A stretch of 41,853 nucleotides of DNA from Prevotella sp. (GCA_024680755.1 JAILBT010000022.1:1-41853); one strand, 5' to 3'; shown: positions 6,884 to 16,783, counted from the first letter of the stretch. A program made the numbers and translations. Notes: generated by a model from the sequence alone, not told the origin.

Positions 6884-9370
6884 ATGAATAAATTCTCTAC
6901 ACTAATGGCATGTCTGCTAATGATGCCCCTGTCACTGTTGGCCCAAGCAGGCATGACGGATAGTCAAGTGATTGAATATGTCAAGGCTGAGGTGGCCAAA
7001 GGAACGTCGCACGATAATATAGCAACAGAGTTGCTGCAGAGAGGTGTTTCGCGCGAGCAGCTTCAGCGCCTCCAAAGGAAATACGGATCGCAACAGGCAA
7101 GCGGCAGCTCGATGGCTGCTGGCACACAAAGCAGGCTACGCCAGGCCAACGGCGAGCCGCGCCGAACAGACACTAAGGCCTTGGGGCGTAACCAGCGCCG
7201 ACTCAGCACACCGTCTGGCGAACAGCCCTACGAGGTTGAAAAATCGGAAATGCGAAACGCCATCGGTTTCATGCTGAACGACTCAATTAAAGTAGCCAAT
7301 GACGCTACTATGCAGTCAGAGAAGCCATCGAGAGTCATTTTTGGCCACAACCTGTTCAACAATCCCAATATGACCTTCGAGAGCTCGATGAACATTGCCA
7401 CACCGCAGAACTATCTGCTCGGCCCGGGCGACATGGTAATCATCGACATATCTGGTGCTTCACAAAAGAGTATCACAGAGACGGTTTCGCCCGACGGAAC
7501 CATCACCGTGCAGGACTACGGCGTTATTGCCGTGGGCGGCCTCTCTGTCAGCGCGGCAAAGAGCCGGATACGCAGTCTGCTGGGCGAACGCTATCAAAGC
7601 TCACGCATCGACCTGTCGCTTGGACAGACACGAACGATAACGGTCAGCGTGGTTGGCGAGGTGATGATGCCTGGTACATATACGCTGTCAGCTTTCGCAA
7701 CGGTTTACAATGTGCTATACATGGCCGGAGGACCTAACAGCATCGGTACGCTGCGCAGCGTAAAAGTTTATCGCAAAGGCAAGCTCCTCAGCAACGTCGA
7801 TATCTATGATTTCATCCTCAACGGCAAGCTCTCTGGCGATGTGAGGCTGCAGGACAACGACATCGTGACCGTGGGGCCGTATGAAACGCTTGTCAACATT
7901 ACGGGTAAGGTGAAACGTCCGATGTTCTATGAGATGAAGAGCGGCGAAAGCCTTGGCACACTGATTAAGTATGCCGGGGGCTTCACTGGCGATGCCTATC
8001 AGAAAGCTGTGCGCGTCAACCGCAAGTCGGGCAGTGGCTACTCGGTGTTCAATATCAGTGAGTTTGACATGTCGTCGTTCAAGTTGATGGACGAAGACTC
8101 GGTGAGCGTTGATTCCACGTTGAACCGATACCACAACATGGTAGAGATTAGGGGGGCTGTGTTCCGTCCTGGCATGTATCAGATAGGAGGCGACATAACA
8201 ACAGTGAAAGCACTTGTCGAGGCTGCAGCCGGACTGACAGAGAACGCTATATCTCAACACGCCGTCATGCACCGCATGAAGCCCAACCGCACACTGGAGG
8301 TGATGAGCATAGATGTGGTGGGCATAATCAACGGAACAACGCCCGACATACCTTTGCGCAATGAGGACGTGCTCTTCATAGCTTCCACCGAAGACCTTGA
8401 GGAACAAAAGACGGTGAGCATTATGGGCGAGGTGGTCTATCCCGGAGAGTATCGCTATGCCGACAACGAGACACTGGAGGACCTGGTGCTGCAAGCAGGC
8501 GGCCCAACGGAAGCCGCCTCACTGGTGAAGGTCGATGTGGCACGTCGTATTATCGACCCCAAGGGAACCGAGGCCAAGGACACAATAGCCGGCACATATA
8601 CATTCCAGCTGAAAGACGGATTTATCATCAGCGGCGAGCAGGGATTTGTGCTCCAGCCTTTCGACCAGGTGTATGTGCGCAAGAACCCGACCTACATTCA
8701 GCAGCAGCTTGTCAAGGTGGAAGGCGAGGTGCAGTTTGAGGGGGTGTATGCCCTGTCGAAGAAAGGGCAGCGCCTGAGCGAGATAATCAAGCAGGCCGGC
8801 GGACTGACATCACTCGGCTACGCAAAGGGGGCTCGACTGCTCAGGGCCATGACTCCCGAGGAGCGCGAACAAAGCATAAGCATGCTGCGGGCAGCCATGC
8901 GCAACACCGGCAAAGACTCTATAGACCGCAGCAAGCTGGAGATCCTGCGTGAATATCCGGTCGGAATAGAGCTGGACAAGGCCCTGCTTCATCCCGGAAC
9001 AGATGCCGACCCCGTTTTGCGTCATGGCGACCGCATAGTGGTGCCAGAATATAATAACACAGTAACCGTGAACGGCGAGGTGCTCTATCCTAACACCGTG
9101 TCGTTCCAGAAAGGAAAGAACGCCAAATACTATATTCAGCAAGCCGGAGGCTACAGTGCAACGGCAAAGAAGAACCGCACGTTCATCGTCTATTCCAACG
9201 GCATGGTGGCCAAGGCAAGCAAAAGCAACAAGCCTGAACCTGGCTGTCAGATAGTGGTTCCGACAAAGAACAACAACAAGAAGCTGACGCTGCCCGAGAT
9301 ATTGGCCATAACCAGCTCTACGGCTTCGCTGGCCACCATGATTGCCACCATTGCCAACCTATTGAAATAA
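6884..9370 (+). CDS. SLBB-domain polysaccharide export protein (Wza-related)
   Basis: Secreted or outer-membrane export component for capsular or exopolysaccharide, related to Wza. 828 residues, much longer than Wza (about 380). A type I signal peptide spans roughly residues 1-22 and shows no lipobox. The Poly_export domain starts near residue 180 at YLLGPGDMVII. Six SLBB-type repeats follow, each marked by a G-x-V turn: near residues 256 (VVGEVMMPGTY), 339 (ITGKVKRP), 421 (IRGAVFRPGMY), 512 (IMGEVVYPGEY), 612 (VEGEVQFEGVY) and 728 (VNGEVLYPNTV). A final hydrophobic stretch near 803-826 may be a membrane helix. Map follows after 5 bp. The usual partner, a Wzc-type kinase, is not adjacent but lies at 21254-23827. 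Confidence 0.9.
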   Translation: MNKFSTLMACLLMMPLSLLAQAGMTDSQVIEYVKAEVAKGTSHDNIATELLQRGVSREQLQRLQRKYGSQQASGSSMAAGTQSRLRQANGEPRRTDTKALGRNQRRLSTPSGEQPYEVEKSEMRNAIGFMLNDSIKVANDATMQSEKPSRVIFGHNLFNNPNMTFESSMNIATPQNYLLGPGDMVIIDISGASQKSITETVSPDGTITVQDYGVIAVGGLSVSAAKSRIRSLLGERYQSSRIDLSLGQTRTITVSVVGEVMMPGTYTLSAFATVYNVLYMAGGPNSIGTLRSVKVYRKGKLLSNVDIYDFILNGKLSGDVRLQDNDIVTVGPYETLVNITGKVKRPMFYEMKSGESLGTLIKYAGGFTGDAYQKAVRVNRKSGSGYSVFNISEFDMSSFKLMDEDSVSVDSTLNRYHNMVEIRGAVFRPGMYQIGGDITTVKALVEAAAGLTENAISQHAVMHRMKPNRTLEVMSIDVVGIINGTTPDIPLRNEDVLFIASTEDLEEQKTVSIMGEVVYPGEYRYADNETLEDLVLQAGGPTEAASLVKVDVARRIIDPKGTEAKDTIAGTYTFQLKDGFIISGEQGFVLQPFDQVYVRKNPTYIQQQLVKVEGEVQFEGVYALSKKGQRLSEIIKQAGGLTSLGYAKGARLLRAMTPEEREQSISMLRAAMRNTGKDSIDRSKLEILREYPVGIELDKALLHPGTDADPVLRHGDRIVVPEYNNTVTVNGEVLYPNTVSFQKGKNAKYYIQQAGGYSATAKKNRTFIVYSNGMVAKASKSNKPEPGCQIVVPTKNNNKKLTLPEILAITSSTASLATMIATIANLLK

Positions 9371-9375
9371 TCCCT

Positions 9376-10233
9376 ATGGCAAGGAAAAAAAACTGGCGTC
9401 TGCTGCCGGGCCAGGAGCCCACCGAGCTTGACAGGCAGGTGATGTACTGGGAGAACAAAGGTAAGCTGGTGCCAAAGCGTGAACTGATAAAGACACCGGA
9501 ACAGATAGAGGGCATACGCCGCAGCGGAGTGGTCAACACGGGTGTGCTGGATGCTGTGGCTGCGCAGATATGTGCAGGCATGTCAACTCTTGAGATAGAC
9601 AAGATTTGCCGCGACTACTGTGTTGCACACAATGCCACACCTGCGTGCCTCGGCTACGAGGGCTTCCCTATGAGCGTCTGCACCAGCATCAACGAGGTCG
9701 TGTGCCACGGCATTCCGAAAGCCGAAGACGTTCTGCAGGAAGGCGACATTATCAACGTTGATTTCACCACCATACTTGATGGCTACTACGCCGATGCCTC
9801 ACGTATGTTCATCATAGGCAAGACCACCCCCGAGAAAGAACAGCTGGTCAGGGTGGCACGCGAATGTCTTGAGATAGGGGCAGAGGCAGCAAAGCCCTGG
9901 GGCTTCGTGGGCGACATAGGACATGCCATAGAAAAACACTGCAAGCGCTATCACTACGGAGTGGTGAGAGACCTGTGCGGCCATGGCGTAGGACTGGACT
10001 TCCACGAGGATCCAGAAGTGTGTCACTATGGCAGACGCGGCACTGGCATGTTGCTTGTGCCGGGCATGGTGTTCACCATCGAGCCGATGATAAACATGGG
10101 TACATGGGAGGTCTTTATCGATGCCGACGACCCATACGGTTGGGAGGTCATATCGGCCGACGAGTTGCCTTCGGCTCAGTGGGAACACACGTTCCTGATG
10201 ACAGAGCATGGAGTGGAGATACTGTCATATTAA
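9376..10233 (+). CDS. map: Type I methionine aminopeptidase with N-terminal extension
   Basis: Removes the initiator methionine from nascent proteins. 285 residues against about 264 in E. coli; the catalytic domain starts near residue 37 (IKTPEQIEGIRRSG). The five metal ligands can be read: Asp in NVDFTT, Asp in YYADASRMF, His in GHGVGLDFHE, Glu in FTIEPM and Glu in SAQWEHT. The first ~36 residues are basic and contain the segment RKKNWRLLPGQEPTELDRQ, which is outside the catalytic fold. In some bacteria N-terminal extensions on MetAP mediate ribosome contact, but whether this one does is unknown. The gene sits 5 bp after the SLBB gene and 9 bp before a membrane protein. Confidence 0.95.
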   Translation: MARKKNWRLLPGQEPTELDRQVMYWENKGKLVPKRELIKTPEQIEGIRRSGVVNTGVLDAVAAQICAGMSTLEIDKICRDYCVAHNATPACLGYEGFPMSVCTSINEVVCHGIPKAEDVLQEGDIINVDFTTILDGYYADASRMFIIGKTTPEKEQLVRVARECLEIGAEAAKPWGFVGDIGHAIEKHCKRYHYGVVRDLCGHGVGLDFHEDPEVCHYGRRGTGMLLVPGMVFTIEPMINMGTWEVFIDADDPYGWEVISADELPSAQWEHTFLMTEHGVEILSY

Positions 10234-10242
10234 TAAAGTCTC

Positions 10243-10893
10243 ATGCATCCCCTGCTGAAATGGACCCTCTACGGATGGCTGATGGCCTTGGTCATGGCTG
10301 CCGTCATACTCTTGTCGGGATATTTGCCATTTCGCTATAGCGCCCTGACAGGGGCAGCCTTGGCATATATCTTGCGTTGCATGATATTGAGGCAGCGCGA
10401 GGTGCTGGCTTTTCGCAAGATGACACGCCTCGTCATCGGACGTACGTCGCCGACAAGTGGCTGGAAGCTGCAGAACGACTGGCCAATGTGTCTGTGCCTG
10501 GCAATATCTGTCCTGGGACTTGGGCACCAGCCGGCCCACTCTGCCGCAGCTATTGTCTTCGCCGCAATACCGTTCTCGCGCATGGTCGCCAGCCAGCTGG
10601 TGCTGATGCTGCCATACCGCGGTCGTGCCGAAGCAGCACCGGCGCGCTATGACACCACAGAAGGCCTGCTTCTCTTTGCGGCCGGGATGATATGCTTCGC
10701 ACCGCTGCTGTGGATTTCTGGAGGTGGACTGATGTGGCTGTCAAGACTGATATTTGTACCCTGTTTAGTGATGTATGGACTCTACATGCTGCTGGCACGC
10801 AGGCTGCGAGGCTTTACCTACGACAGCCTGATGGTTGTGGCAATGATGGTCGAAACGGCACTGATAACTACCATGGTTGTAACCGAACATTGA
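10243..10893 (+). CDS. Multi-pass membrane protein, diverged CobS-like
   Basis: 216 residues with about five to six hydrophobic segments, inner membrane. The C-terminal half resembles adenosylcobinamide-GDP ribazoletransferase (CobS): PFSRMVASQLVLMLPYRGR resembles the CobS segment around its LPYAR motif, and RRLRGFTYDS resembles the GGxTGD region. However, the N-terminal acidic motif expected of active CobS (DGLAD type) is missing and the protein is about 30 residues shorter than the family. No other cobalamin gene is in the window. It may be a degenerate or repurposed homologue, or the resemblance may be chance in a hydrophobic protein. The context (map upstream, fbp downstream by 14 bp) gives no functional clue. 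Confidence 0.5.
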   Translation: MHPLLKWTLYGWLMALVMAAVILLSGYLPFRYSALTGAALAYILRCMILRQREVLAFRKMTRLVIGRTSPTSGWKLQNDWPMCLCLAISVLGLGHQPAHSAAAIVFAAIPFSRMVASQLVLMLPYRGRAEAAPARYDTTEGLLLFAAGMICFAPLLWISGGGLMWLSRLIFVPCLVMYGLYMLLARRLRGFTYDSLMVVAMMVETALITTMVVTEH

Positions 10894-10907
10894 TAATAGA
10901 CATTGCG

Positions 10908-12881
10908 ATGATTGACGACAACACTGACATGCACTATCTGCAGTTGCTCTCTCACTCATTTCCCACGATAGCGGCTGCCTCTACGGAGATAATTAACCTT
11001 GAAGCCATCATGCAGCTGCCTAAGGGCACGGAGCATTTCCTGGCTGACCTGCACGGCGAGAGCGAGGCATTCCGACATGTGCTGAAGAATGCATCGGGCA
11101 ACATAAAACGTAAGGTGAACGAGCTGTTTGGTAATACCATACGCGAACAGGAGAAGAAGGAGCTGTGCACGCTGATATACTACCCCGAGGAGAAATTAGA
11201 ATTGGTGAAGGCTTCAGAGGAGGACATGGCCGACTGGTATCACATCACGATACACCACCTTGTTGCGGTGTGTCGCGAGGTTTCGAGCAAGTATTCACGT
11301 TCAAAGGTACGAAAAGCCCTTCCCTCAGAGTTTGGATATATCATCGAGGAGCTGTTGCACGAGCGGCCCGACGACCAGAACAAGACAGCCTATGTCAACG
11401 TGATTGTTGACACCATAGTTTCCACCGGTCGTGCCGACGATTTTATCTGTGCTGTGTGCAACGTCATTCAGCGTCTGTCCATCGACTCGCTTCACATTCT
11501 CGGCGATATATACGACCGTGGACCTGGCGCACATGTCATTTTGGACACTCTGCGCCACTATCACTCATGGGACATACAGTGGGGCAACCACGACGTGCTG
11601 TGGATGGGGGCCTCGGCCGGCAACGATGCCTGCATCTGTTCGGTTCTGCGACTGTCGCTGCGCTATGCCAACCTGACGACGCTCGAGGAGGGCTATGGCA
11701 TTAACTTGGTTCCACTGGCTACCTTTGCCATGGAACGCTATGCCGACGACCCATGCGACGGCTTTTGGCCCATACTGCTACGCGGGCAGGAAATGGACGA
11801 GAAGACACAACGACTCACGGCACAGATGCACAAGGCTGTAACGGTGCTTCAGTTTAAGCAAGAGGCAAAGCTGATAGCCCGTAATGCGTCGTGGCAGATG
11901 GAAGACCGTCTGTTCTTAGACAAGATTGATTACGAACGCAGCACATGCCGTATAGACGGCATCGACTTTGAGATGAGCTCGTGTTGCTTCCCAACGGTCA
12001 ATCCCGCCGACCCATTTGCCCTTACCGCCGAGGAAGAGGAACTCATGGCACGTCTGCACCACTCGTTCGTCGTTTGCGAAAAACTGCGCAAGCACATCAA
12101 GTCGTTGCTCGCCCACGGCTGCATGTATGCCATATACAATCAGAACCTGCTGTTCCATGCGTCGTGTCCGTTAAACGCCGACGGGTCACTAAAGGCAGTG
12201 AGAATATATGGGCGTGAGTATAGCGGTCGGGCACTGATGGAAAAGACAGGTCAGCTGATACGTGCCGCGTTCCAGTCGGACACAGAACCAGAGTATCGCC
12301 GCTATGCGCTCGACTATTTTTACTACCTGTGGTGCGGCCCCGACTCGCCATTGTTCGACAAGTCGAAGATGGCAACGTTTGAGCGCTATTTCCTCAAAGA
12401 CAAGGAGACATACAAAGAACGGAAAGGCAACTATTTCCTCTTGCGCGATTCGGCCGAGGTGTGCGCCCGCATACTGGATGCCTTCGGCGTGGGCGGTGCC
12501 AACCGACACATCATCAACGGCCATGTACCAGTCCATGCGTCGCGTGGCGAAAACCCTATCAAGGCTGGTGGACTGCTGATGGTGATAGACGGCGGCTTCT
12601 CAGAGGCTTATCACAACGAAACGGGTATAGCAGGATATACTCTCGTGTATCACAGCCGGGGCTTCCAGCTGGTGCAGCACGAGCCTTTCACCAGCGCCGA
12701 GGATGCAGTGAGGCGTGGTATAGACATCAAGTCAACGACACAAATCGTAGAAATGTCGGCCCAGCGTATGCTTGTGGCCGACACGGACAAAGGGGCCGAA
12801 CTCCGCACACAGGTGGACGACTTGCGCCGCTTGCTGTATGCCTACCGTCACGGGCTGATAAAGGAGCATGCCCCTGCGTAA
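10908..12881 (+). CDS. fbp: Class III fructose-1,6-bisphosphatase
   Basis: Gluconeogenic phosphatase converting fructose-1,6-bisphosphate to fructose-6-phosphate, of the large metallophosphoesterase-type class III found in Firmicutes and Bacteroidetes. 657 residues, within the usual 640-670. Calcineurin-like motifs are in order: FLADLHGESEAF (D-x-H-G) near residue 45, HILGDIYDRGP (GDxxDRG) near 196, QWGNHDVLWMGA (GNHD) near 226, and later INGHVPVHASRGENP near 542. The frame is open upstream inside the previous gene to 10692; ATG 10908 (or 10929) is chosen because it lies just after the preceding stop and the conserved region begins soon after. It is convergent with rsgA. Confidence 0.95.
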   Translation: MIDDNTDMHYLQLLSHSFPTIAAASTEIINLEAIMQLPKGTEHFLADLHGESEAFRHVLKNASGNIKRKVNELFGNTIREQEKKELCTLIYYPEEKLELVKASEEDMADWYHITIHHLVAVCREVSSKYSRSKVRKALPSEFGYIIEELLHERPDDQNKTAYVNVIVDTIVSTGRADDFICAVCNVIQRLSIDSLHILGDIYDRGPGAHVILDTLRHYHSWDIQWGNHDVLWMGASAGNDACICSVLRLSLRYANLTTLEEGYGINLVPLATFAMERYADDPCDGFWPILLRGQEMDEKTQRLTAQMHKAVTVLQFKQEAKLIARNASWQMEDRLFLDKIDYERSTCRIDGIDFEMSSCCFPTVNPADPFALTAEEEELMARLHHSFVVCEKLRKHIKSLLAHGCMYAIYNQNLLFHASCPLNADGSLKAVRIYGREYSGRALMEKTGQLIRAAFQSDTEPEYRRYALDYFYYLWCGPDSPLFDKSKMATFERYFLKDKETYKERKGNYFLLRDSAEVCARILDAFGVGGANRHIINGHVPVHASRGENPIKAGGLLMVIDGGFSEAYHNETGIAGYTLVYHSRGFQLVQHEPFTSAEDAVRRGIDIKSTTQIVEMSAQRMLVADTDKGAELRTQVDDLRRLLYAYRHGLIKEHAPA

Positions 12882-13000
12882 GCTAAACAAAATGACCTCT
12901 CAGCTAAGCATGTTTCCGCAATGATTGGGGTGGATGCCACGGCATAACACACACATTTCGTTTGCCGTGCCTATAGTGAGCTTCGAAATACAGTCATGCG

Positions 13001-13030
13001 ACATGACGCAGCCCCATGCTGTCGTCATGT
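13001..13030 (+). terminator. Inverted repeat between convergent fbp and rsgA
   Basis: A 12-bp stem (13001-13012 with 13018-13030, one bulged T) and a 5-nt loop in the 162-bp gap between convergent genes. It lacks a clear T-tract on either strand, so it may be a terminator or an mRNA 3'-end structure. I see no gene in 12882-13043. Confidence 0.4.
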
Positions 13031-13043
13031 TCTGCTTTGCTGA

Positions 13044-13994
13044 CTACTGTGCTTCGCGATAACGACTCTCGTCTTTATCAGTCAGCATAGACAGGTAGCT
13101 CTGATAGCGCGACGGTGCCAAGCGGTGAGACTCAAGAGCCGCGAGCACTGCGCAGCCCGGCTCGTGTGTGTGTGTGCAGTTGGAGAAGCGGCAGCCTGCC
13201 GACAGGGTAAAGATGTCGCGAAAATAGCTGGTTATCTCCTCCGGTTCCATATCGAATGTGCCGAAGCCTTTTATTCCAGGCGTGTCAATGATGTATCCTT
13301 CTGCCGCGTCATCGTGGCGAGGCAGAGACAACATCTCACTGAACGTGGTTGTATGCTGCCCCACGTCCCAGGCACGGCTCAACTCGGCCGTGCGCAGATT
13401 TGCGCCAGGTATCAGTCTGTTAATAATAGTGCTCTTGCCCACACCGCTGTGACCAGAGACCACGCTTACCTTCCCTGTCAACAGCTCTGTCAGCTCGCCG
13501 AAGCCCTGCCCTGTAGCGGCTGACACAGGCAGACACTGATAACCGATCTGAGCATAGAGCGAGCTAAGGCGGTTTTGTTCCTCTGCCTCAGCATCTGACA
13601 GCAGGTCGAGCTTATTGAACACGAGTACCACGGGGATGCGGTAAGCTTCGGCCGAAGCCAGGAAACGGTCGATGAACGTGGTTGTGGTCTGTGGGTGGGC
13701 CACTGTGACGACAAGCAGAGCCTGATCCACATTTGCAGCAAGGATATGACTCTGCTTTGACAAATTGATAGAGCGCCGTATGATATAGTTACGGCGCTCT
13801 TCAATCTCGCTGATCAGGGCCGTTCCGTCGGTGCCTGGCACAAGACTGACCCTGTCGCCAACGGCCACGGGATTGGTGTGTCTCAGTCCACGCAGACGGA
13901 ACGTCCCCTTCACCTTACATTCCACGGTGCTGCCTTCGTCAGTCCTGACGGTGTACCAGCTACCGGTATTTTTGATAACAAGTCCGTGTGTCAA
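13044..13994 (-). CDS. rsgA: Ribosome small-subunit GTPase RsgA
   Basis: Circularly permuted GTPase that assists late 30S subunit maturation. 316 residues: an N-terminal OB fold (GTFRLRG...[12 protein letters not shown]), then the GTPase motifs in permuted order, with G4 (VFNKLD) near residue 125, then G1 (GHSGVGKST) near 185 and G3 (IDTPGIKGF) near 239. The C-terminal zinc-binding knuckle is [14 protein letters not shown] near 269-281. The start lies 2 bp after the frr stop, so the two ribosome-related genes are almost certainly co-translated from one mRNA. Confidence 0.96.
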   Translation of the reverse strand: MTHGLVIKNTGSWYTVRTDEGSTVECKVKGTFRLRGLRHTNPVAVGDRVSLVPGTDGTALISEIEERRNYIIRRSINLSKQSHILAANVDQALLVVTVAHPQTTTTFIDRFLASAEAYRIPVVLVFNKLDLLSDAEAEEQNRLSSLYAQIGYQCLPVSAATGQGFGELTELLTGKVSVVSGHSGVGKSTIINRLIPGANLRTAELSRAWDVGQHTTTFSEMLSLPRHDDAAEGYIIDTPGIKGFGTFDMEPEEITSYFRDIFTLSAGCRFSNCTHTHEPGCAVLAALESHRLAPSRYQSYLSMLTDKDESRYREAQ

Positions 13995-13996
13995 AG

Positions 13997-14557
13997 CTAT
14001 ACGGTCATTATCTCCTTATTCTTAGCCTCGATGAGCGTGTCGAGCTTCTTTATCCATTTGTCGTGCAGCTTCTGCAACTCGGCCTCGGCGTCCTTCTCAT
14101 TATCCTCGCTCAGTCCGTCCTTAGTGGCCTTCTTCAGCTTATCCTTAATGTCGGCACGCACGTTGCGCACCTCCACCTTTGCTTTCTCAGCAATCTTGTT
14201 ACACTGTTTGGCCAGTTCGCGTCGCCGCTCTTCTGTCGGCACGGGTATTCCGAGGCGTATCACCTCGCCGTTGTTCTCGGGTGTTATGCCCACGTCGCTG
14301 TCCATGATAGCCTTTTCGATGTCGCGCAACTGCTTACGGTCCCAGGGCTTGATGGCAATAGTGCGCGCGTCGGGCACACTTACCGTGGCCACCTGGTTGA
14401 GCGGCACCTTCTGTCCGTAGGACATAACGCGCACGCCGTCGAGAATGGCAACGTTGGCACGGCCGGCGCGTATGCGGTTCAGCTCGTCCTCAAGATACAT
14501 GGCTGCCATTTCCATTCGCTCTTCTGCTTTCTGCAGGGTCTCTTTGACGTCTAACAT
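13997..14557 (-). CDS. frr: Ribosome recycling factor
   Basis: Splits post-termination ribosomes together with EF-G. 186 residues, exactly the usual size. Family features include [13 protein letters not shown] near residues 23-35, the hinge segment [18 protein letters not shown], and the long C-terminal helix containing [20 protein letters not shown]. It lies between the small membrane protein gene (61 bp upstream) and rsgA (2 bp downstream). Confidence 0.97.
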   Translation of the reverse strand: MLDVKETLQKAEERMEMAAMYLEDELNRIRAGRANVAILDGVRVMSYGQKVPLNQVATVSVPDARTIAIKPWDRKQLRDIEKAIMDSDVGITPENNGEVIRLGIPVPTEERRRELAKQCNKIAEKAKVEVRNVRADIKDKLKKATKDGLSEDNEKDAEAELQKLHDKWIKKLDTLIEAKNKEIMTV

Positions 14558-14618
14558 AGTATTTTGGGGTTAAAGGGTTTGTTACATCTCATTGTAAAAG
14601 TCATGACTTATATACCAG

Positions 14619-14825
14619 CTACGAGCCTATACGATTACGCTCAACGACATTGTCAATCAGCTCCACTGCCACGATTATCAGAATCATTATGCCGAGCGTC
14701 ATCAGGAAAGACTGCGTCATCACATACAGTCCGAAAGCTGCCACCAGCTTGGGTATCCAGCTCTTCCAGCGTATGTGGAAGCTACGTCTCTTTTCCCCGG
14801 CCTTGCTATTGACGTTACTTGGCAT
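14619..14825 (-). CDS. Small membrane protein, overlaps the rny stop
   Basis: 68 residues, family not recognised. A basic N-terminus ([16 protein letters not shown]) is followed by a hydrophobic region of about 35 residues ([18 protein letters not shown], then [16 protein letters not shown]), enough for two short membrane helices or one hairpin, and a charged end. Its ATG lies inside the last codons of rny in another frame, overlapping by 11 bp, a typical arrangement for translational coupling. The reasons to call it a gene are the overlap, the membrane-like composition and its filling of the rny-frr gap. No homology is claimed. RNase Y is itself membrane-anchored, so a partner role is conceivable but unproven. 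Confidence 0.6.
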   Translation of the reverse strand: MPSNVNSKAGEKRRSFHIRWKSWIPKLVAAFGLYVMTQSFLMTLGIMILIIVAVELIDNVVERNRIGS

Positions 14826-16368
14826 AAGCTACCGAGCGTGTTTCGCGTATGACGGTTATCTTCACCTGTCCGGGATAGGTCATCTCATTCTGTATCTTGG
14901 TGGCAATGAGTCCGCTGAGCTGTTCGGTTTCCTGGTCGCTCATCTTGTCGGCCCCCACGATGACACGCAGCTCGCGGCCTGCCTGTATAGCATAGGTCTT
15001 AATAACGCCGGGATAGCTCATGGCTATTGCTTCCAGGTCGTTAAGACGCTTGATGTATGCCTCGACAATCTCGCGGCGTGCTCCGGGCCGCGCGCCGCTG
15101 ATGGCATCACACACCTGCACGATGGGTGCCAGCAAGGTCTGCATCTCCATCTCGTCGTGGTGGGCACCGATGGCGTTGCAGATGTCTGGCTTTTCCTTGT
15201 ATTTCTCTGCTATCTTGGCACCATAGAGGGCGTGGGGCAGTTCGGTTTCCTCATCGGGCACCTTGCCTATGTCGTGCAGCAGCCCGGCGCGCTTTGCTTT
15301 TTTCGGGTTCAGCCCCAGTTCGGCAGCCATCACAGCACACAGGTTGGCAGTCTCGCGGGCATGTTGCAGCAGGTTCTGGCCGTAGCTGGAACGATATTTC
15401 ATTTTTCCCACAATGCGTATCAGCTCAGGGTGCAGGCCATGCACGCCCAGGTCAATGGTGACGCGCTTGCCGGTCTCCACGATTTCCTGGTCAAGCTGTT
15501 TTTTGACCTTGGCCACAACCTCTTCGATACGTGCGGGATGGATACGTCCGTCGCTGACGAGCTGGTGCAGAGCCAGTCGGCACACCTCACGGCGCACGGG
15601 ATCGAAAGCTGATATGACAATAGCCTCGGGGGTGTCGTCAACCACAATCTCCACTCCGCAGGCAGCTTCCAGAGCGCGGATGTTGCGTCCTTCGCGCCCT
15701 ATAATACGTCCTTTCACCTCGTCGTTGTCAATATGGAACACCGACACCGAGTTTTCTATCGCCGTCTCCGTGGCCACACGCTGTATGGTCTGTATGACTA
15801 TCTTCTTAGCCTGTGCATTGGCGTTAAGCTTTGCCTCGTCCATTATTTCGTTGACATAGCTGGCCGCAGCCGTCTTCGCCTCGTCCTTCAGGCTCTCCAC
15901 CAGCCGGTTGCGCGCTTCCTCTGCGCTCAGGCCCGACAGTTCCTCCAGCTTCTGACGCTCCATCTCCTGCTGCTTGAGTAGCTCCTCCTTCTGCTGGGCA
16001 ATCTGCTGCTTTTCGTTGTCGATGGTCTGCTGCTGCCTGTCAAGTTCATTCTTGCGTTTGTCCTGCTCGCTCTGCATGCGTTTCAGCTCGTCCTGACGCT
16101 GGTTCAGGTTCTGCTCGCGCTGGCGCTGCTTGTTTTCGCCCTGCTGCAGGTGCTGTGTGCGTTGCTGGATCTCTTTCTCCAGCTCGGCTTTCTTGTTGAG
16201 GAATTGCTCTTTCATCTCGAGCTTCTTCTTCTCCTTAATCACTTCCGCCTCTTTCTTGGCAGCTTCCACGGTCTCGTTGTACTTTCCGTTGGCAACGTAC
16301 CTTAATAGCATGTATCCGCCCACTGCGCCAATGACGAGTGCAACGACGGCTGCAATAATTGTAATCAT
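14815..16368 (-). CDS. rny: Ribonuclease Y
   Basis: Membrane-anchored endoribonuclease that initiates mRNA decay. 517 residues, the normal size. N-terminal helix at residues 1-22 ([19 protein letters not shown]); a long charged coiled coil to about residue 195; a KH domain with [15 protein letters not shown] near 213-227; and an HD domain with the metal-binding LLHDIGK near 340-346, followed by AHHDEME. Located between zapA (115 bp upstream, with no promoter consensus visible) and the overlapping small membrane protein. It is probably part of a long minus-strand unit extending from maeB to rsgA. Confidence 0.97.
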   Translation of the reverse strand: MITIIAAVVALVIGAVGGYMLLRYVANGKYNETVEAAKKEAEVIKEKKKLEMKEQFLNKKAELEKEIQQRTQHLQQGENKQRQREQNLNQRQDELKRMQSEQDKRKNELDRQQQTIDNEKQQIAQQKEELLKQQEMERQKLEELSGLSAEEARNRLVESLKDEAKTAAASYVNEIMDEAKLNANAQAKKIVIQTIQRVATETAIENSVSVFHIDNDEVKGRIIGREGRNIRALEAACGVEIVVDDTPEAIVISAFDPVRREVCRLALHQLVSDGRIHPARIEEVVAKVKKQLDQEIVETGKRVTIDLGVHGLHPELIRIVGKMKYRSSYGQNLLQHARETANLCAVMAAELGLNPKKAKRAGLLHDIGKVPDEETELPHALYGAKIAEKYKEKPDICNAIGAHHDEMEMQTLLAPIVQVCDAISGARPGARREIVEAYIKRLNDLEAIAMSYPGVIKTYAIQAGRELRVIVGADKMSDQETEQLSGLIATKIQNEMTYPGQVKITVIRETRSVAYAK

Positions 16369-16483
16369 TGTGTTGATGTAGTTAAAATGTGTATTTTTGT
16401 TCTCGGTTTTGTATCATGTCGGATTGCTCTTACACCACTGTGTCATGTCGGTTTCCGCGTACATTAATATTTAATGCCTACAC

Positions 16484-16783
16484 TCACTGCAGTGCTTGCT
16501 CGATGTCGTGAGTCAGCCGTTCAAGCGTTTCATTATATGGCGCAGTGTCGTTGCGCAGCTTCTGCCGCTGCAGCTGTAGGGCTATATCCACGAGCACCAT
16601 GAGTGCTATGGTGTGGTCGCTTTTGACACCCTTGTATGTAGCGGCATAGCGGTTGTAGCGCTGTGTTATCAGTGTGGCAGCGTCGCGGTAGAGCTGTTCG
16701 TCGTCGCTGGCAACCTTGATGCTTATCTTCTCGTCGTAAACATTGAGATGAATCAGCCTCGTGTCTTTGTTCAAATCTGACAT
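16484..16783 (-). CDS. zapA: Cell division protein ZapA
   Basis: FtsZ-associated protein that promotes protofilament bundling at midcell. 99 residues. The N-terminal globular part (IHLNVYDEKISIKVASDDE, then LYRDAATLITQRYNRY) and the C-terminal helix (IALMVLVDIALQLQRQ) fit the ZapA fold. Upstream by 30 bp is a coiled-coil protein of almost the same size, and rny lies downstream. The zapA-rny neighbourhood is one I associate with Bacteroidetes genomes. Confidence 0.85.
   Translation of the reverse strand: MSDLNKDTRLIHLNVYDEKISIKVASDDEQLYRDAATLITQRYNRYAATYKGVKSDHTIALMVLVDIALQLQRQKLRNDTAPYNETLERLTHDIEQALQ

Noticed and set aside
16369..16483. 6S-type or other small RNA between zapA and rny
   Set aside because: The gap is only 115 bp, shows no long hairpin and has no promoter consensus.
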